Positions 22,601 through 33,768 of a DNA stretch of 64,000 nt are shown here, piece by piece. Numbering within the stretch: position 1 is the stretch's first letter; the number at the start of each line of letters is the position of its first letter. The DNA is from Tolypocladium sp. Sup5 PDA-1 (taxonomy: Eukaryota; Ascomycota; Sordariomycetes; Hypocreales; Ophiocordycipitaceae). The notes below the pieces were generated by a model. It saw only the letters and a list, made by a program, of their open reading frames with translations, had not been told where the DNA came from and did not search any database. The stretch spans positions 620,001 through 684,000 of the forward strand of contig JPHH03000013.1 in the NCBI GenBank assembly GCA_000750105.3, given 5' to 3'. The position numbers and the translations under genes are program-made.

Positions 22601-24967
22601 TTAGGTGCATTCATTATGATGAATTCAATATGCCCTTAGTTATGGATTGAAATGAATTAATCGCCACCTTGATTATTTCTCCGTTGGGAAAAATGCTTAA
22701 CGTAATACCACCAGCGATATCGTTAGAATCCATGGCTGCCGACTATGCAAAACATCAATCGCCGTCCGAAATATTAGCTCCCCCTTGTCAGCCGCGGGTT
22801 ACTTCATATCAAGTCCAAAACACGAAGTGATGTTCCTTTCAGTAGTCACGGTTAGCTCTGTACCATTTTGCCATCGCTCCCTGCATGAGATCTCCGGGTA
22901 GCTCAATGTCCAGCTACCTCTTCTAATGTCGAAGGCCGTCTCTTCGACGCCGGAAATGGCACTGGCCGACACAGAATAAGCGGGGCAGCGCAGAACTGGC
23001 CAGTCTTTTATCAAATGCAACATCAGGGCTTACACGATGCTCACGGAGCAAACAGCTTCATTGCATAATGCAGTATTACCTCTTGTCGGTGGCCATACTA
23101 GCGAACCGGGGGCTGCAACGCTCGATTTGTGGGCGGACGTTCTGCTTCCAGGTCCCTCAGGCAGCGGCCGCATCAAGATGAAGATCAGGAAACACCTGTC
23201 ACAATATCAGCTGCAGGTAGACTACTAAAACTACTTTTCAAACCAACCTGGCGAATAGACGGCAAGGAGACAGTCTGCACTTGCTGTTCGGCGGAGGCCA
23301 CTGTCTGAAAGATTGTGTATTATGGTTGAAGAGGCATACGAATGGAAACCTCGGGCGGCCAAGGCATATTTGGCGAGCAGAAGGTTAGTGTCCGAGCCCG
23401 TGTTGCCTTGAGCCAGCGGGTTACAGAGCCGCACTGGCCGCCGCATAAGCAAGGTTGCTTGTCGAAGCAACGCAGCGCAAGGCAACCGCTACCAAGGCTA
23501 CAAGGGTGTCCATTCAAAGCCTACATGCCAGTCAAGTGGCGTCAAGTAATCTTACACTGGAACAGCAAAGGCACAGCCCCCGTCTAAGGCTCCGGTGTGG
23601 TAGCACGGGTTTGTAGGCACAGTCAGGGGTAATTGCCCCCCTGAAGCGCCGTGTGATGCCAGTTTAAGTCCACAATGTAGTGCCTCAATGGAAAAATGAT
23701 AGGTTGATAGTGAACGCCGGGGCGGAAGGCTGACAAGGTGGCCAGCATTTGTATCTGTTGCCAGCGCTACTGGCCAGAGAACCGCAACCGAAGAGTAATT
23801 TGCGGGAGATCCTGTACATGAATAATCTCTCGTTGTCTGCCGTTGCAACCAATACAATAACGAGACTCCGTCTCTAAGCTGTGCTAGCCATCGAGTCACA
23901 GGTTTCCTACATGCGAGACCTATCGCTTGTTCTTGCAACGTCCTGTTTTGACTCAGGTCTTCGGGTATCCGACCCGTGCGCCGCCACCGGTCGCGTGGAG
24001 CAGCGGCGCATCCCTCCTCTTACGCTGCGCATTACGGCTCTGAATGTCCCTGGTAACGATTGCATAAGGTTGGTCGCGACTAGGTAACCGTACCGTAGTG
24101 CATGTTTCATCAAGCTAGCGTGTCCAGAGTGTTAATGCCGGCCTGGACAAAGCGTCTTGTCACCGCCAGAGGCACCGTTCCCTTTCGCGAGTTTCGCGAG
24201 GAGGGATGATGCTGACTTCGGGGCAGTGATCTGGTAAGCCGGCTTGTATTTGATCTCTGCAGTTGGAACGCTTTATTGCCTTATAGGAACCCGTCTTTGA
24301 CTACTTCGAAGCGTTCCATGCCCACAGAAGCCGGTGCTCCGGATATGTGTGCGCGACGCTGCCTTAGCTCAGATGTCCTGCGGGCTTTCGTGACAGCCCA
24401 TTTGAAGTTGACCTGTTCCCGACGGCCCTTGCATGATCCACCTTAATTGTTACGGTTGTCGGCTGACTCGCCTTTATCGTGGCTAGGGGACAAAGAGTAC
24501 ATGATCAGCATCGGGCTCTGTCAGGCACGTTTCAGCCCAATCGCGCAAATGGCCTCCTGACGAAAGGCGAATCGTTGCAAGTTTCACTGATCAAGCCATT
24601 ATCCCTTTTCAACGACTTGAGTGTCCGTGGAGCGAAAGAGTCTGGCACTTCCGTCCTCAGAACCCACGCATCAACCCTGCGCCAGGGGTGCCCACTCGTG
24701 GGGGGAGTAGAGCGCCCCATCATTATTACGACTCAAATCCATAGGCCTGATGCACAGTCCGCCCCAAAAGGTAGTCCGATTACATGTCTCAGATGCCGAC
24801 TTCAATACGTCTTTCTGAACGCCACTTCTGCCTCGGCAGCTAGGACTCGAAAACCGTAGTTATGCAGGGTTATCGTGCCAGGGTTTGCTGTGTCACCTTA
24901 CCTGTACGGTACAGCAATCCAGCTGCCGGAGGCGGAAAACGAAGATTCTTAAACCAGCGTTTGTCCG
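19680..24967. other. Large stretch without supported genes
   Basis: More than 5 kb of ordinary composition holds many overlapping frames of 60-210 codons on both strands, none with a recognisable domain, signal peptide or splice-consistent extension. The longest, 20244-20888 (+), has the scrambled composition of a chance frame. A fragment at 22148-22408 (+) has a hydrophobin-like cysteine arrangement but no leader. The region may contain very old gene remnants. Confidence 0.4.
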
Positions 24968-25033
24968 GTGCCAGAGCTGACGCACAGAGCTGACGCACAG
25001 AGCTGACACACAGAGCTGACGCACCTGGCACCA
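24968..25033. repeat. 13-bp tandem repeat inside an 8-bp inverted repeat
   Basis: AGAGCTGACGCAC repeats four times (24974-25025; the third copy has one change). The array is bracketed by GGTGCCAG (24968-24975) and CTGGCACC (25026-25033), exact reverse complements. It lies 100 bp upstream of the membrane protein start and could serve as a regulatory array. Confidence 0.8.
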
Positions 25034-25132
25034 TAACCACAAGCGTCCCCGCTACGGCATTTATATACGAACTTCATCCTGACTCCCCATTTCACACAAT
25101 TATCAACAAATACTTCCCAAAATAAGGGTGGA

Positions 25133-27055
25133 ATGAAGACCGAAAAGGGGAAAACAAAACAAGTTAAATGGCTGGAAGTCGTTAGGCTCTGGCTGTCGAT
25201 GTCGCTTCGAATGGCACACGGCCGCGAACGATCGACCAGGCCCTATGCTAATGAGGGGTTCGACCGTTCGATGCAACTAAAACGTCTCTTCTTGCACAGT
25301 CTTCTGCGATTGTTGGTAACTGTAGGTCTCGCACTAACGACAGTTGCTATTCTATGGGTATACTCTAGTAGAGAGGCCATTTCGAGCTCTCAGAGACAAG
25401 AATTTAATGCCCTTGTCATCGGCATGTCGATCGGTCTGGGACTCAACATTGCCAGCTCGCTCAAAGCCAACGTTAGCGAACTTCGATGGTGGCTACTTAG
25501 CCTCGGGGAAGCATCACCTCGGGAGGTATTGGATAACCTGCTGCGCTAAGCACACAAGCAAAGCTAACGGCAATCACACAGACGGATTTAATTCTTCAAA
25601 GTGAAAACCTCAGTCGGTTAACACAGCTGGGATGGACGTCTCGTCGTTTCACGGTCCAGCTATTTGTTATTCTATGGTTGTGTTTCAACTTGGTGAGTTG
25701 ACTATGTTTTTCATGTGGCTTATTTTAACGAGCGGTAGCACTTCAGAGCTCTCAAGTTGCCGTAGCTTTGCTCGGCCTAACTTACAACACCAATGATGCC
25801 ACCGAATTCATGATCACCAAGCCAGGACTGGTTACAATACCCGATATGTCAAATTTAGATTTTGGAGGTCCTTTTGAGGGAATCTCGGACTCGCAAGCCA
25901 CTATCGCTAAGAGAAATACGGCAAATAGGTAAGTGAAAAGCAGATCGGGCGAGACATTGCTTTCCCTTTCCGTGAGCCATTCAGACCAAAGGTTTCCTTT
26001 AATAACAACTTCCAAGATTTGGATCAATGGTAACTGTATCGCGCCTGGTGTGGCACTCCAGCACGATCCCGGTCGAGGAAGTTTTACCTAGACCTGGTTC
26101 CAAGATTACCTCGCGCAACTACCCGATCTTCTGCGAAGCGGACAGTACTACTTGTCGATATGTTTTCCAAGAAAGGACTACAGAAAATTCGAATTACGAC
26201 GCTACAGTATCTACTCGGCGATATGTCCCCGCGTCAACATCATGTCAAAGCTGGAAAGTCACCAGTGGCGGAGATGGGTTCCAGAATTATATTACCATCG
26301 CAGATGGCTTCGACACTACACATGGACCACTTCCAGCACTCAATGGGCCAGACCAAACGCTTTTCATGTTCAATCCCAAGGATCCACGCGCGTCTGGCAA
26401 TACATGGGCGTTGATTTCAGTACTCGAAGCCTCGAATGACGACCCTTGGTTCTATATCTGCAATGCTACTATCGGCTCCGTCGTCAATGCCGTCATCAAA
26501 GAGCACCAGCTAGGGCTCAGCGTACCAAGGCTGGCATCTCAAGCTATAGCTCTTCAGGGGTATGGCTCGTCCACTATGGGGTTAGCGAATAGCACCCAAA
26601 AACTGCAATTTCAGAGTTATCCGGCCGGAACGCTGTACGGAAATGGTTCGGGCGGCGACGCGACAGACATGGGCAGTACAATCTCAATGTTCTGTGTTGG
26701 CGCACTCGGAGGCCTTGCAATCAAAAGTCCGGACATCGATGTTCCCGGTATGGAACCCATTAGGAGCGCCGTGGTCGAGGTACCATTTTGGGGGCATGTG
26801 TATTCGATTTTGGGATTCACAGTAGGCTTTCAAGCGCTCCTTGCAATCTTATCCGTCACGGTTGGCAGTCGCGTCCAGGTTAATTGCCATAGCCATCTCG
26901 CCATGGCGACTCTCTTGAGACCAGCTGTACAAGATCTGTACACGGGAGCCGGTACATCAGATGGAAGGCAAATTGCCAAGCTGATGGGTCCTAAAGCAAG
27001 ACTTGCGTACATGTCTGATGAGTCGGGCGCCTACCAAATAGTGAGAACCGCATAG
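25133..27055 (+). CDS. Fungal membrane glycoprotein of unknown function, four exons
   Basis: Exons are 25133-25525, 25582-25692, 25747-25928 and 26017-27055. The introns (56, 54 and 88 nt) all have GT..AG ends, and the frames join to a 574-residue protein. Transmembrane segments are visible at about residues 50-75 (LLRLLVTVGLALTTVAILWVY), 90-110, 150-180 and near 500 (GFTVGFQALLAILSVTVG). The large loop of about 300 residues between the last two contains paired cysteines and several N-x-S/T sites, as expected of an exposed glycosylated domain. The layout matches a broad family of uncharacterised ascomycete membrane proteins, with no catalytic motif. It is intact, with normal codon use. A 13-bp repeat array sits just upstream. 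Confidence 0.8.
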
Positions 27056-27636
27056 TTTCTTTATCTGTAAACAAGCCTAAACTGTTAGGACGGTTATGTT
27101 GTGCCGTAACAGTAGATAGTGGGCCTCTCAGGTCTATTGCTTGCTTGTCCTTGCCCCTGGTTATGTAGCCCAATATGTTGTAAGTCCACCTCGACGACTC
27201 GAAAGCTCGAAAATTAGGGCTGCAAGTGTTTGTAAACCCTTTCCACCATCCGTTTCTTCAAACCCATTGTTCCAAAGTCGAGATAGGCCCAGGAACAGAG
27301 GATGTGGCCATTATGACCCATATTTGCCTCAACCTTCTAATGTTCCGAATCAAATCAGTGTTGCATAACGTTGCTTGAAGGTTGTCGATGGTTAACAGTC
27401 AACATGCTATAAGGCGGCATATGCGGTAAAAGCTGACATGCGGACGCAAGGCCAGCCTCCGTTCCACATCTACTTGCATTCTCCGCCTTCAAAATCTCAT
27501 TGGAGATCAACTTCAGATGCCGCCGGGGGACGAGTTCTATTCATGAAGAGTTTCAGGCCGAGAGATGGTAACTGAGGCACGGAGGGTGTTGCGAGGGAAC
27601 TGGTGCATACATGCAGAGCCACGTTCCATTGCATAA
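27056..27636. other. Gene-free stretch
   Basis: This is the 3' flank of the membrane protein gene running into the broken 5' edge of the polyketide synthase remnant. No ORF or repeat is supported. Confidence 0.4.
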
Positions 27637-29559
27637 GTGGTGGAGGTTGGCAGCAACATGACGTCGCGCTATGCAGTTGGCGATCGGGTCTGCAGCTACT
27701 ACGCTCAGTCTTACAACAACTATCCCATCGTTGACGGGGAGCACTGTGCTCGGATCCCGGACAACGTCTCCTTCGCGCTGGGCGCATCTCTGCCCATTGT
27801 GTGGGCAACCACATACCACTCGCTGGTCAATGTGGCCAAGCTCCAAGCGGGAGAATCCATCTTGATCCATGCCGCTGCTGGAGCAGTCGGTCAAGCCGCC
27901 GTCATCCTGGCCTAGCATCTGGGCGCCGTGGTCTATGCCACTTGTGGATCGCAGGAGAAACGCGCGCATCTTGAGAGCATTGGCGTCCCGCAAGATCACA
28001 TCTTCACCAGCCGATCTACCGCGTTCGGGCCTGCGCTTCGTGCCGCGACCAAGAACAAAGGTGTCAACGTCATCTTGAATTCACTGGCTGGTGAATTGTT
28101 CCGAGAGTCTCTGGAGTGCCTCGCGTCCTTTGGTCGCTTCGTTGAGATTGGCAAAAAGGACTTCCTGGATGACGCGCTGATGCCGACGAAATTCCTGCTT
28201 CGCAACATCACCTTTGCTTGTGTTGATCTGGTGCAGATGATCGCCGAAGACAAACCGCTTGTGCACCGCCTGCTCAATGACGTGGTTGACTTGGTCGCGA
28301 GCGAGAAATTGACTCACCAGGTGACTCTCCAGCTATACAAGCTTGGCGAGATTGAGGCTGCCTTCCGCCTGATTTCGGCCGGCAAGCATACGGGAAAAGT
28401 TATCCTGACGGTGGATCCAGGCGAAATGGTCCCGGTGCGTAAAATTCGTTATTTCTCTCTTGAGCGTGCGATCCGAAGGTATACATACTGGCGTGATGAC
28501 ACTCGCAGGCACTGCCAGAGACCCCGTCCTTCCAAAGTTACTGCCCGAGGCCACCTACATCTTGGTCGGTGGTTTTGGTGGGCTAGGGATTCGTTTCATC
28601 CGATGGCTTGGCGCGAGAGGCGCGCGGACTATTGTCACGCTGTCGCGATCGGGAGGCAAATCTTTGGCTGCGAAGGCATGTATCGCGGAAATGCACAGCC
28701 AAGGCGTCAAAGTTCTTGCCAAGACTTGTAACATTGCTTCTAAAGAGGCCGTGGGAGTTGTGGTAAGAGATCTACAGGCCGTCGATGGGGTAGGCCCGAT
28801 TCGAGGTGTCATCAATGCCGCGATGGCGCTCGAGGTCAGTGATATTACCACCTATACTAAAAACCGAAAGGAGCGACTCGCCAACTGACTGACCGCATAT
28901 GAACAAACAGGATGCATTGTTTGATCAGATGACCTATCGGCAATGGGAGGGGTCGTTGGCCCCCAAGGTTGCTGGAACCCGCAACCTGCACGAACTCCTG
29001 CCAACTGACATGGACTTTTTCGTTGTCCTTTCTTCCAATGCCGGCATCCGGCCACACGGCACACGGCCCAAGCGAATTATACGGCTGCATGTACTTTCCA
29101 AGACGCCTTCATGCAATATCGACGAAACCACGGCCAGCCCGGGTTTGCGATCGATGTTAGAGTCGTTGGCGACGCTGGCTTTGTCAGTGAGGCCCCAGCC
29201 GTGTTCGCCAACATGAAACGCTAGGGCTTCGCCATCATCTCAGTCGTCGAGCTCCTCGCGACGCTCGATTACCTCCTGGCGGACAGCGGACCGGAGTGCC
29301 AAGCCACCATTGGCTTGGTCCCCGACGCTGGCGTGAAGATACCCGACTGGTTGGAGCAGCGGCACATCGCACACCTGGTCCAGGACTCTGCTCTCTCCAC
29401 GGGTGCGGCGCTGGATGCAGCGGCGCAGACCACATCGACCAGATCAGGCGTGCCAAGACTGCAGAAGAGGCAGTCGAGACCGTCGGATCCGCGGTGCTGG
29501 CCGAGCTGAGCAAGTTAACTGTCACGCCGGTGGACCGCATCGGCCGTGGCTATAGCTAA
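27637..29559 (+). pseudogene. 3' end of a highly reducing polyketide synthase, inactivated
   Basis: Domains appear in the order of a fungal highly reducing PKS C-terminus. First is an enoyl reductase (AAGAVGQAA cofactor loop, GVNVILNSLAGE). Next comes a ketoreductase (YILVGGFGGLG, GPIRGVINAAMALE, DFFVVLSSNAG), with an intron-like GTCAGTGATATT..AACAG between its halves (28836-28911). Last is the beginning of the acyl carrier protein (LSKLTVTPVDRIGRG). The frame is broken by TAG at 27913, by a shift in the ketoreductase (about 29070) and by another TAG near 29222. The carrier protein ends before its phosphopantetheine serine, exactly where a palindrome-rich mutated segment begins. The ketosynthase, acyltransferase and dehydratase parts are absent. 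It is non-functional. Confidence 0.85.
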
Positions 29560-29563
29560 ACGG

Positions 29564-29609
29564 GCACTATATATAGTGCTATGCTACGTAGCATTCTACT
29601 ATATATAGG
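29564..29609. repeat. Compound palindrome at PKS breakpoint
   Basis: GCACTATATATAGTGC (29564-29579) and ATGCTACGTAGCAT (29581-29594) are perfect palindromes back to back. With a further CTATATATAG on the right they form a larger imperfect palindrome. The PKS reading frame ends five bases to the left. Confidence 0.75.
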
Positions 29610-30112
29610 AACTCTAATATCGGGATATAAAGTCTATAATACCGTCTTCCCTATCCACAGCCTAGGTAGTATCGAAAATTATGTTACTGTATATATATAC
29701 GTTTAATTAGGCATGAAAAACTTAAACTATGCTATTAGAGCGCTATAGAAGATAAACTTTTCCTACTAACTTTATTAGTATCCGATTTAGAGCTATATAA
29801 GCGAGCTAATCTAGATCCTTGCTACTTTATACCGTATTAGCCTAACGGACGATTAGTTACGTAAGTGGTAGTAGCTAACTTATCGGTTAGGCTACGATAG
29901 CGAGGACCCATCGCCCTTTAGGAGTGCCTCTAATATAACCGGAGGTTATAGTAGCGTGTTCTCGATTACTATATCTGCCTTGAGGAATAGTATGTACATT
30001 CTATCCATTCGCTTTCATCTGCGCATACCCGATGCGACTAGGACGAGTTAGCAATATTATCGGCGATTTTCTCAGCCAGCATATCTAACAATCATCAGCA
30101 TGTGAATATAGC
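29610..30112. other. RIP-mutated segment
   Basis: AT-rich, with very frequent TAG/CTA/TATA words and no readable frame. It is probably a mutated transposable element between the PKS remnant and the first LTR. Confidence 0.5.
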
Positions 30113-30314
30113 TGTTAGATAGACTAGTTGACTTAGGCAGCAGCTATTGGTTAAGGAAGCAGTGGGAATGCCTTAAGACTAAGGGGCCAAGCCGGAAGAG
30201 ACGGCTCCTGCCTGGCTAGGCAGCAGAGGCCACATAGATAAAAAGGGAGGAAATCCCTCACTAGGGGCCAGACAGAGAGAGCAGAGTTTTTCATGAATCT
30301 ATTAGAATTCAACA
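30113..30314 (+). mobile_element. LTR copy 1 (about 202 bp)
   Basis: It begins TGTTAGATAG and ends TTCAACA, giving the TG..CA termini of a retrotransposon LTR. It shares nearly its whole length with the inverted copy at 32701-32903. The shared sequence continues about 27 bp past the LTR end (TAAAAAGGAACCGCTTAACG), so a piece of internal element with the primer-binding zone is attached. No target duplication is seen, and no gag or pol frame is present on the right, where a GMC gene fragment lies instead. Confidence 0.75.
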
Positions 30315-30377
30315 TAAAAAGGAACCGCTTAACGCGACAATAGCACGTCAAGTGCCCACAGTGCCGCAGGTCCAAGT

Positions 30378-31325
30378 TTTACTCACAGACAGTGGACTGC
30401 GGATGCCCTGGAGGCAAGATGGGAAAAGAGCTAGCGACAACGACCCTCAAACCAGTGACTGACCCCCCGAACACGGGCCTGGCTATCGATGACTGCTAAG
30501 GAGTCAGTCGAGTTGCCTATCTTGCACGTTCCGGCAGGGTGCCAGAGAGTCATCACGTTGTTCTTGATGAACTCGAGGATTTGCTCGTCCGTCTGAACAC
30601 TCGGGCCAGGATAGTATTCCTCGCCGATGACGATGGGAGCCAATGCCGCCCTTTGGAAGGTCTCCCTGATCCGTCGGAACAGGGCAATGGCCACTGGCTG
30701 GTCACTCTTGGTGGCCAGCCAATTGGGGTTGATCGTTGGAAGAACAGACGTGGCTTTTGATGAGATCGTAACGTTGCCTCTCGATGTAGGTGCCACAAGC
30801 ACGCCTAGAATGGATGCATATTGGGCTAAACCTAAACCCTAAGCTAAACTGGTTGGTTAACAGGTCAGAGACGTTGCCAATGTATATCGCACCCGAAATG
30901 TACTGCGCCATTGTAATTAGCATTCGGCCATCATCTCCTACCGGGAGTTGCGGAGCTAGAAAGGTACCTCAGCCTTGGGCCAGTCGTTTGGAAACTGAGA
31001 CAGCGCCTGGATTGTCTCAGCCGTAAAGTTGACTCGAAGATCAGTCGGTATTTTCTCCAAGCCGAGGAAGTCGGCGACCGGGTTCGTCATGACTTCCCTG
31101 TGGGCTGACGAATACCGGAGGAACTGCGCCGCGAGGAAGCCCCAAATGTTAGCAACGGGAGTCAAAGTTTGGACGGCAACACGGTAGGATAGCGCAAAGA
31201 AGGGATGATCCCACATATTCTAGCCCACGCCAGCGAGGTCGGAAACAACGGTAATCCCATACTGTTGGAGGGTAGAGGAAGGCCCAATACCGGACACTAA
31301 CAACAGCTAAGGTGACTGAAATGCG
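30378..31325 (-). pseudogene. GMC oxidoreductase, C-terminal half, inactivated
   Basis: The family (glucose-methanol-choline oxidoreductases) oxidises alcohols with FAD. On the minus strand the GMC signature SGIGPSSTLQQYGI and DLAGVG-stop-NMWDHP can be read, with two Gln codons changed to TAG/TAA. Further down are NPNWLATKSDQPVAIALFRR and TLWHPAGTCKIG, which hold the active-site histidine. The end (VFGGSVTGLRVVVASSFPILP, then GHPQSTV) is reached only through a +1 shift near 30455. The FAD-binding N-terminus is missing. Like the PKS remnant, it may come from an old biosynthetic cluster, now trapped between two LTR copies. Confidence 0.8.
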
Positions 31326-32591
31326 CCGGCCGAACTACCGGGATGTTTAGCTTAGTTGCATAGCTATTTAATGTATATTGTTATTACACTTCTTGCCTAA
31401 AGAACTAGTACCCAAAAGGCCGTTAGGATGGATAGACAGAGGTGTAGGACGGATAGTAGGGGCGTAGGTTATCGGCGGGGCCACGCGCACGAGAAGCTTG
31501 AGCTCTTTAAGGCCCTGATCCACGAGTCCGTTAAAAATAAGCCGGGACTGTGCAAGAGTACGTCCCTACTAAATCTTAGTGCGAAGGTTCTCTCGTACCG
31601 TCTAGGGTTGCTTATGCCTAGTCTAGCCTAATTCGAATGACCTGTAGGAATACTATTACCTTCTGCTCGAGGGACTAATACCTCGAGCCTTGCACTCCCT
31701 TATTTATATATCTATAGAGGTTCGAAAAAACTAGTTGAGTTCTTCGAAAGACATCCTTAAACATGGTCCCGGGAGCGTCTAGTGGCTAACTGCAATACTA
31801 ACGAGAGGCTATAGGCGTAGCCCGCGGGCTAATATCACGACGAGGGATATTAGCGGCTGAGTCGCTGCGGATGTGTTGTTGTTAGTAGTTACGGCCCTGC
31901 TGCCTCGGGCGATATAATATAAAGGATATTATTGCCTATGCTATTCGGAGATTACCGTTATCGTTATCCTCCACGATAATACGGTTATATAGGGCGCTAT
32001 CGAGGGTGCTGAATGCCTAGGAGCCGTTTATAATAATAAGTAGGTTATAACCGGTTAAAATTAGTGAGGTCTATTATAACCTTACTAATTTTAACCGGTC
32101 TATAGGGCAGAATAAGCCGCTTTCTAGGTTAACTATGCCTATTATAGGCAAATTAGCGGCCCTTGCTAGGTTAGTATATTAGAAGCAGGGGTCGACGGGG
32201 TTTTATGCTAGGTGGACCTTATATTCCCTCCGTTATGCTGAAAATCCCTACTAATTCGGGAAAGGTGGCGAATTTATGTACTTTGCACCGTCCCGGCTTA
32301 TTTTTAACGGACTCGTGGATCAGGGCCTAAGCTTTAATCTTGCCACGAATAGTAGTACTTGCTCGCTCTCACCTAACTGCGTTCCCGGAATACTATGCAT
32401 GTGTTCACCCGCCATACGTCCCCTTTTCCCCTCCCTCATCTATCTATCCACACTCACACGGATCACGTCTTCTCTTTCCTTTCTAAGCGGGCCCTCTTGC
32501 TATTAGCTAAAAGCTGCCGTGCGTATTTAAAAGCGCCGTGCATACTTTGTAAAATCTCGCCGTGCGTGTTAAGCAGTTTCTATTATTATTA
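31326..32591. other. RIP-mutated repeat DNA
   Basis: TAG/CTA-rich DNA without a readable gene. At 32050-32070 and 32079-32099 two 21-nt arms (ACCGGTTAAAATTAGT...) form an inverted repeat with one mismatch and an 8-nt loop. A pyrimidine-rich stretch at 32400-32470 is of normal composition. Confidence 0.5.
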
Positions 32592-33241
32592 CCAGCGGAG
32601 ACTAACTTAGAGCTACGCTCTAAGTTGGGTGGAAAAGGCTAGGACGGCCGCATAACTGGTTTTTGCGGTGACTTTTGTCGCGTTAAGCGGTTCCTTTTTA
32701 TGTTGAATTTTAATAGATTGATGAAAAACTCTGCTCTCTCTGTCTGGCCCCTAGTGAGGGATTTCCTCCCTTTTTATCTATGTGGCCTCTGCTGCCTAGC
32801 CAGGCAGGAGCCGTCTCTTCCGGCTTGGACTCCTTAGTCTTGAGGCATTTCCACTGCTTCCTCAACCAACAGCTGTTGCCTAAGTCAACTAGTCTATCCA
32901 ACAATTTTGGGCACCCCGCCAAAACAAAAAACATACCCCTGACGAGACAAGCAGATTTACGTGCGCATCGCGTAACTTTCTACTCTAATTAATTAGGTAT
33001 AAATATAAGATCTTAATCGTAAATTTTAAAATGATTAAGTTATTTAATCTTATATTTGAGATAGTATTTTAGTTTGAGACCTATTGAGGTATAATAGAAA
33101 ATATCCGTAGGAGGCGGTAGTATAGCTTTGCGCAATATTCCTTATAAGCTTAGATAGTCTAACCTAGTCCTAGCCTTATGCGGCCGTCCTAGCCTTTTCT
33201 ACCTAACTTTGTGTTTCATATTAAGTTAGTCTCCGCTAGGT
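32592..33241. mobile_element. Element with about 65-bp terminal inverted repeats, hosting an LTR
   Basis: The left arm (32592-32657, starting ACCAGCGGAGACTAACTTAG) is the inverse of the right arm (33176-33241, ending AAGTTAGTCTCCGCT). Both share TATGCGGCCGTCCTAGCCTT in the right-arm orientation. Inside the left arm AACTTAGAGC and GCTCTAAGTT make a 10-bp hairpin. The LTR at 32701-32903 lies between the arms, so it was inserted into this element or both belong to one fold-back unit. There is no coding capacity. The element is RIP-mutated. Confidence 0.55.
32701..32903 (-). mobile_element. LTR copy 2 (about 203 bp, inverted)
   Basis: On the minus strand it starts TGTTGGATAGACTAGTTGAC and ends TTCAACA. 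It is followed by the same TAAAAAGGAACCGCTT internal sequence as copy 1, and contains a TATAAAAAGG-like promoter word and a GCAGAG-rich R region. The two copies face each other across 2.4 kb. No perfect target-site duplication is found. Confidence 0.75.
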
Positions 33242-33419
33242 CTAACCAACGGGTAAGTGTTATAGGATTTGCCTAGTCTGTCTTAGCTATGCTAGGACCA
33301 GGGGCGCAGGAGTTAAAATAGCCAAGCCCGCCCTCTTTTATATTCTATTTCTTATACTCTTTTCTCACCTTTATAAACTATTATACCGAATCCTCGATAA
33401 TATTTCTATATCTTTAAAA

Positions 33420-33768
33420 ATGAAGTATGGACTTATTATTTTCTTCTTTACCTTCCTTACTACTACCTTAGCCGGTCGAATTAAAACCGGCAGCCTTTCA
33501 ACAGAAGATAATTACGGCGTAAGTAAAAATATAACTATATAGTCCCTTTAATACTTATCCTTAATTATATTTAAAATCAGAGCACTAATATTTCCTATTT
33601 ACTATATAGGCATGCTTTACGGAACATAACGAATGCTGGTATTATACTTTATCTTTGGACGGATGGCTGGCGGACGGGACAAGGAGACCCCCAAAATGGA
33701 CTCTTAATATAAAGCCTTGTTATACAACCCCTGTGAGTGCCTTTTTAAAGCCACGCCCTTTCCCCTAG
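33420..33768 (+). CDS. Small secreted protein, spliced, within RIP-mutated DNA
   Basis: ATG 33420 opens a signal peptide (MKYGLIIFFFTFLTTTLA). Exon 1 (33420-33518, 33 codons) ends at a GTAAGT donor. The acceptor is TATATAG at 33609 (91-nt intron). Exon 2 from 33610 continues in frame (ACFTEHNECWYY...) to TAG 33768, giving 85 residues. A GTGAGT at 33733 could start a second intron, shortening the end to about 76 residues. The mature part has three cysteines and several Trp/Tyr. Both exons are open although the flanking kilobases are RIP-damaged, and the TATAAA-like words upstream (33360-33390) fit a promoter. It is probably a secreted effector-type protein of unknown function. No homologue is recognised. 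Confidence 0.5.

Noticed and set aside
24974..25025. 13-bp repeats considered as a CRISPR array
   Set aside because: Units are contiguous without spacers and the genome is fungal.
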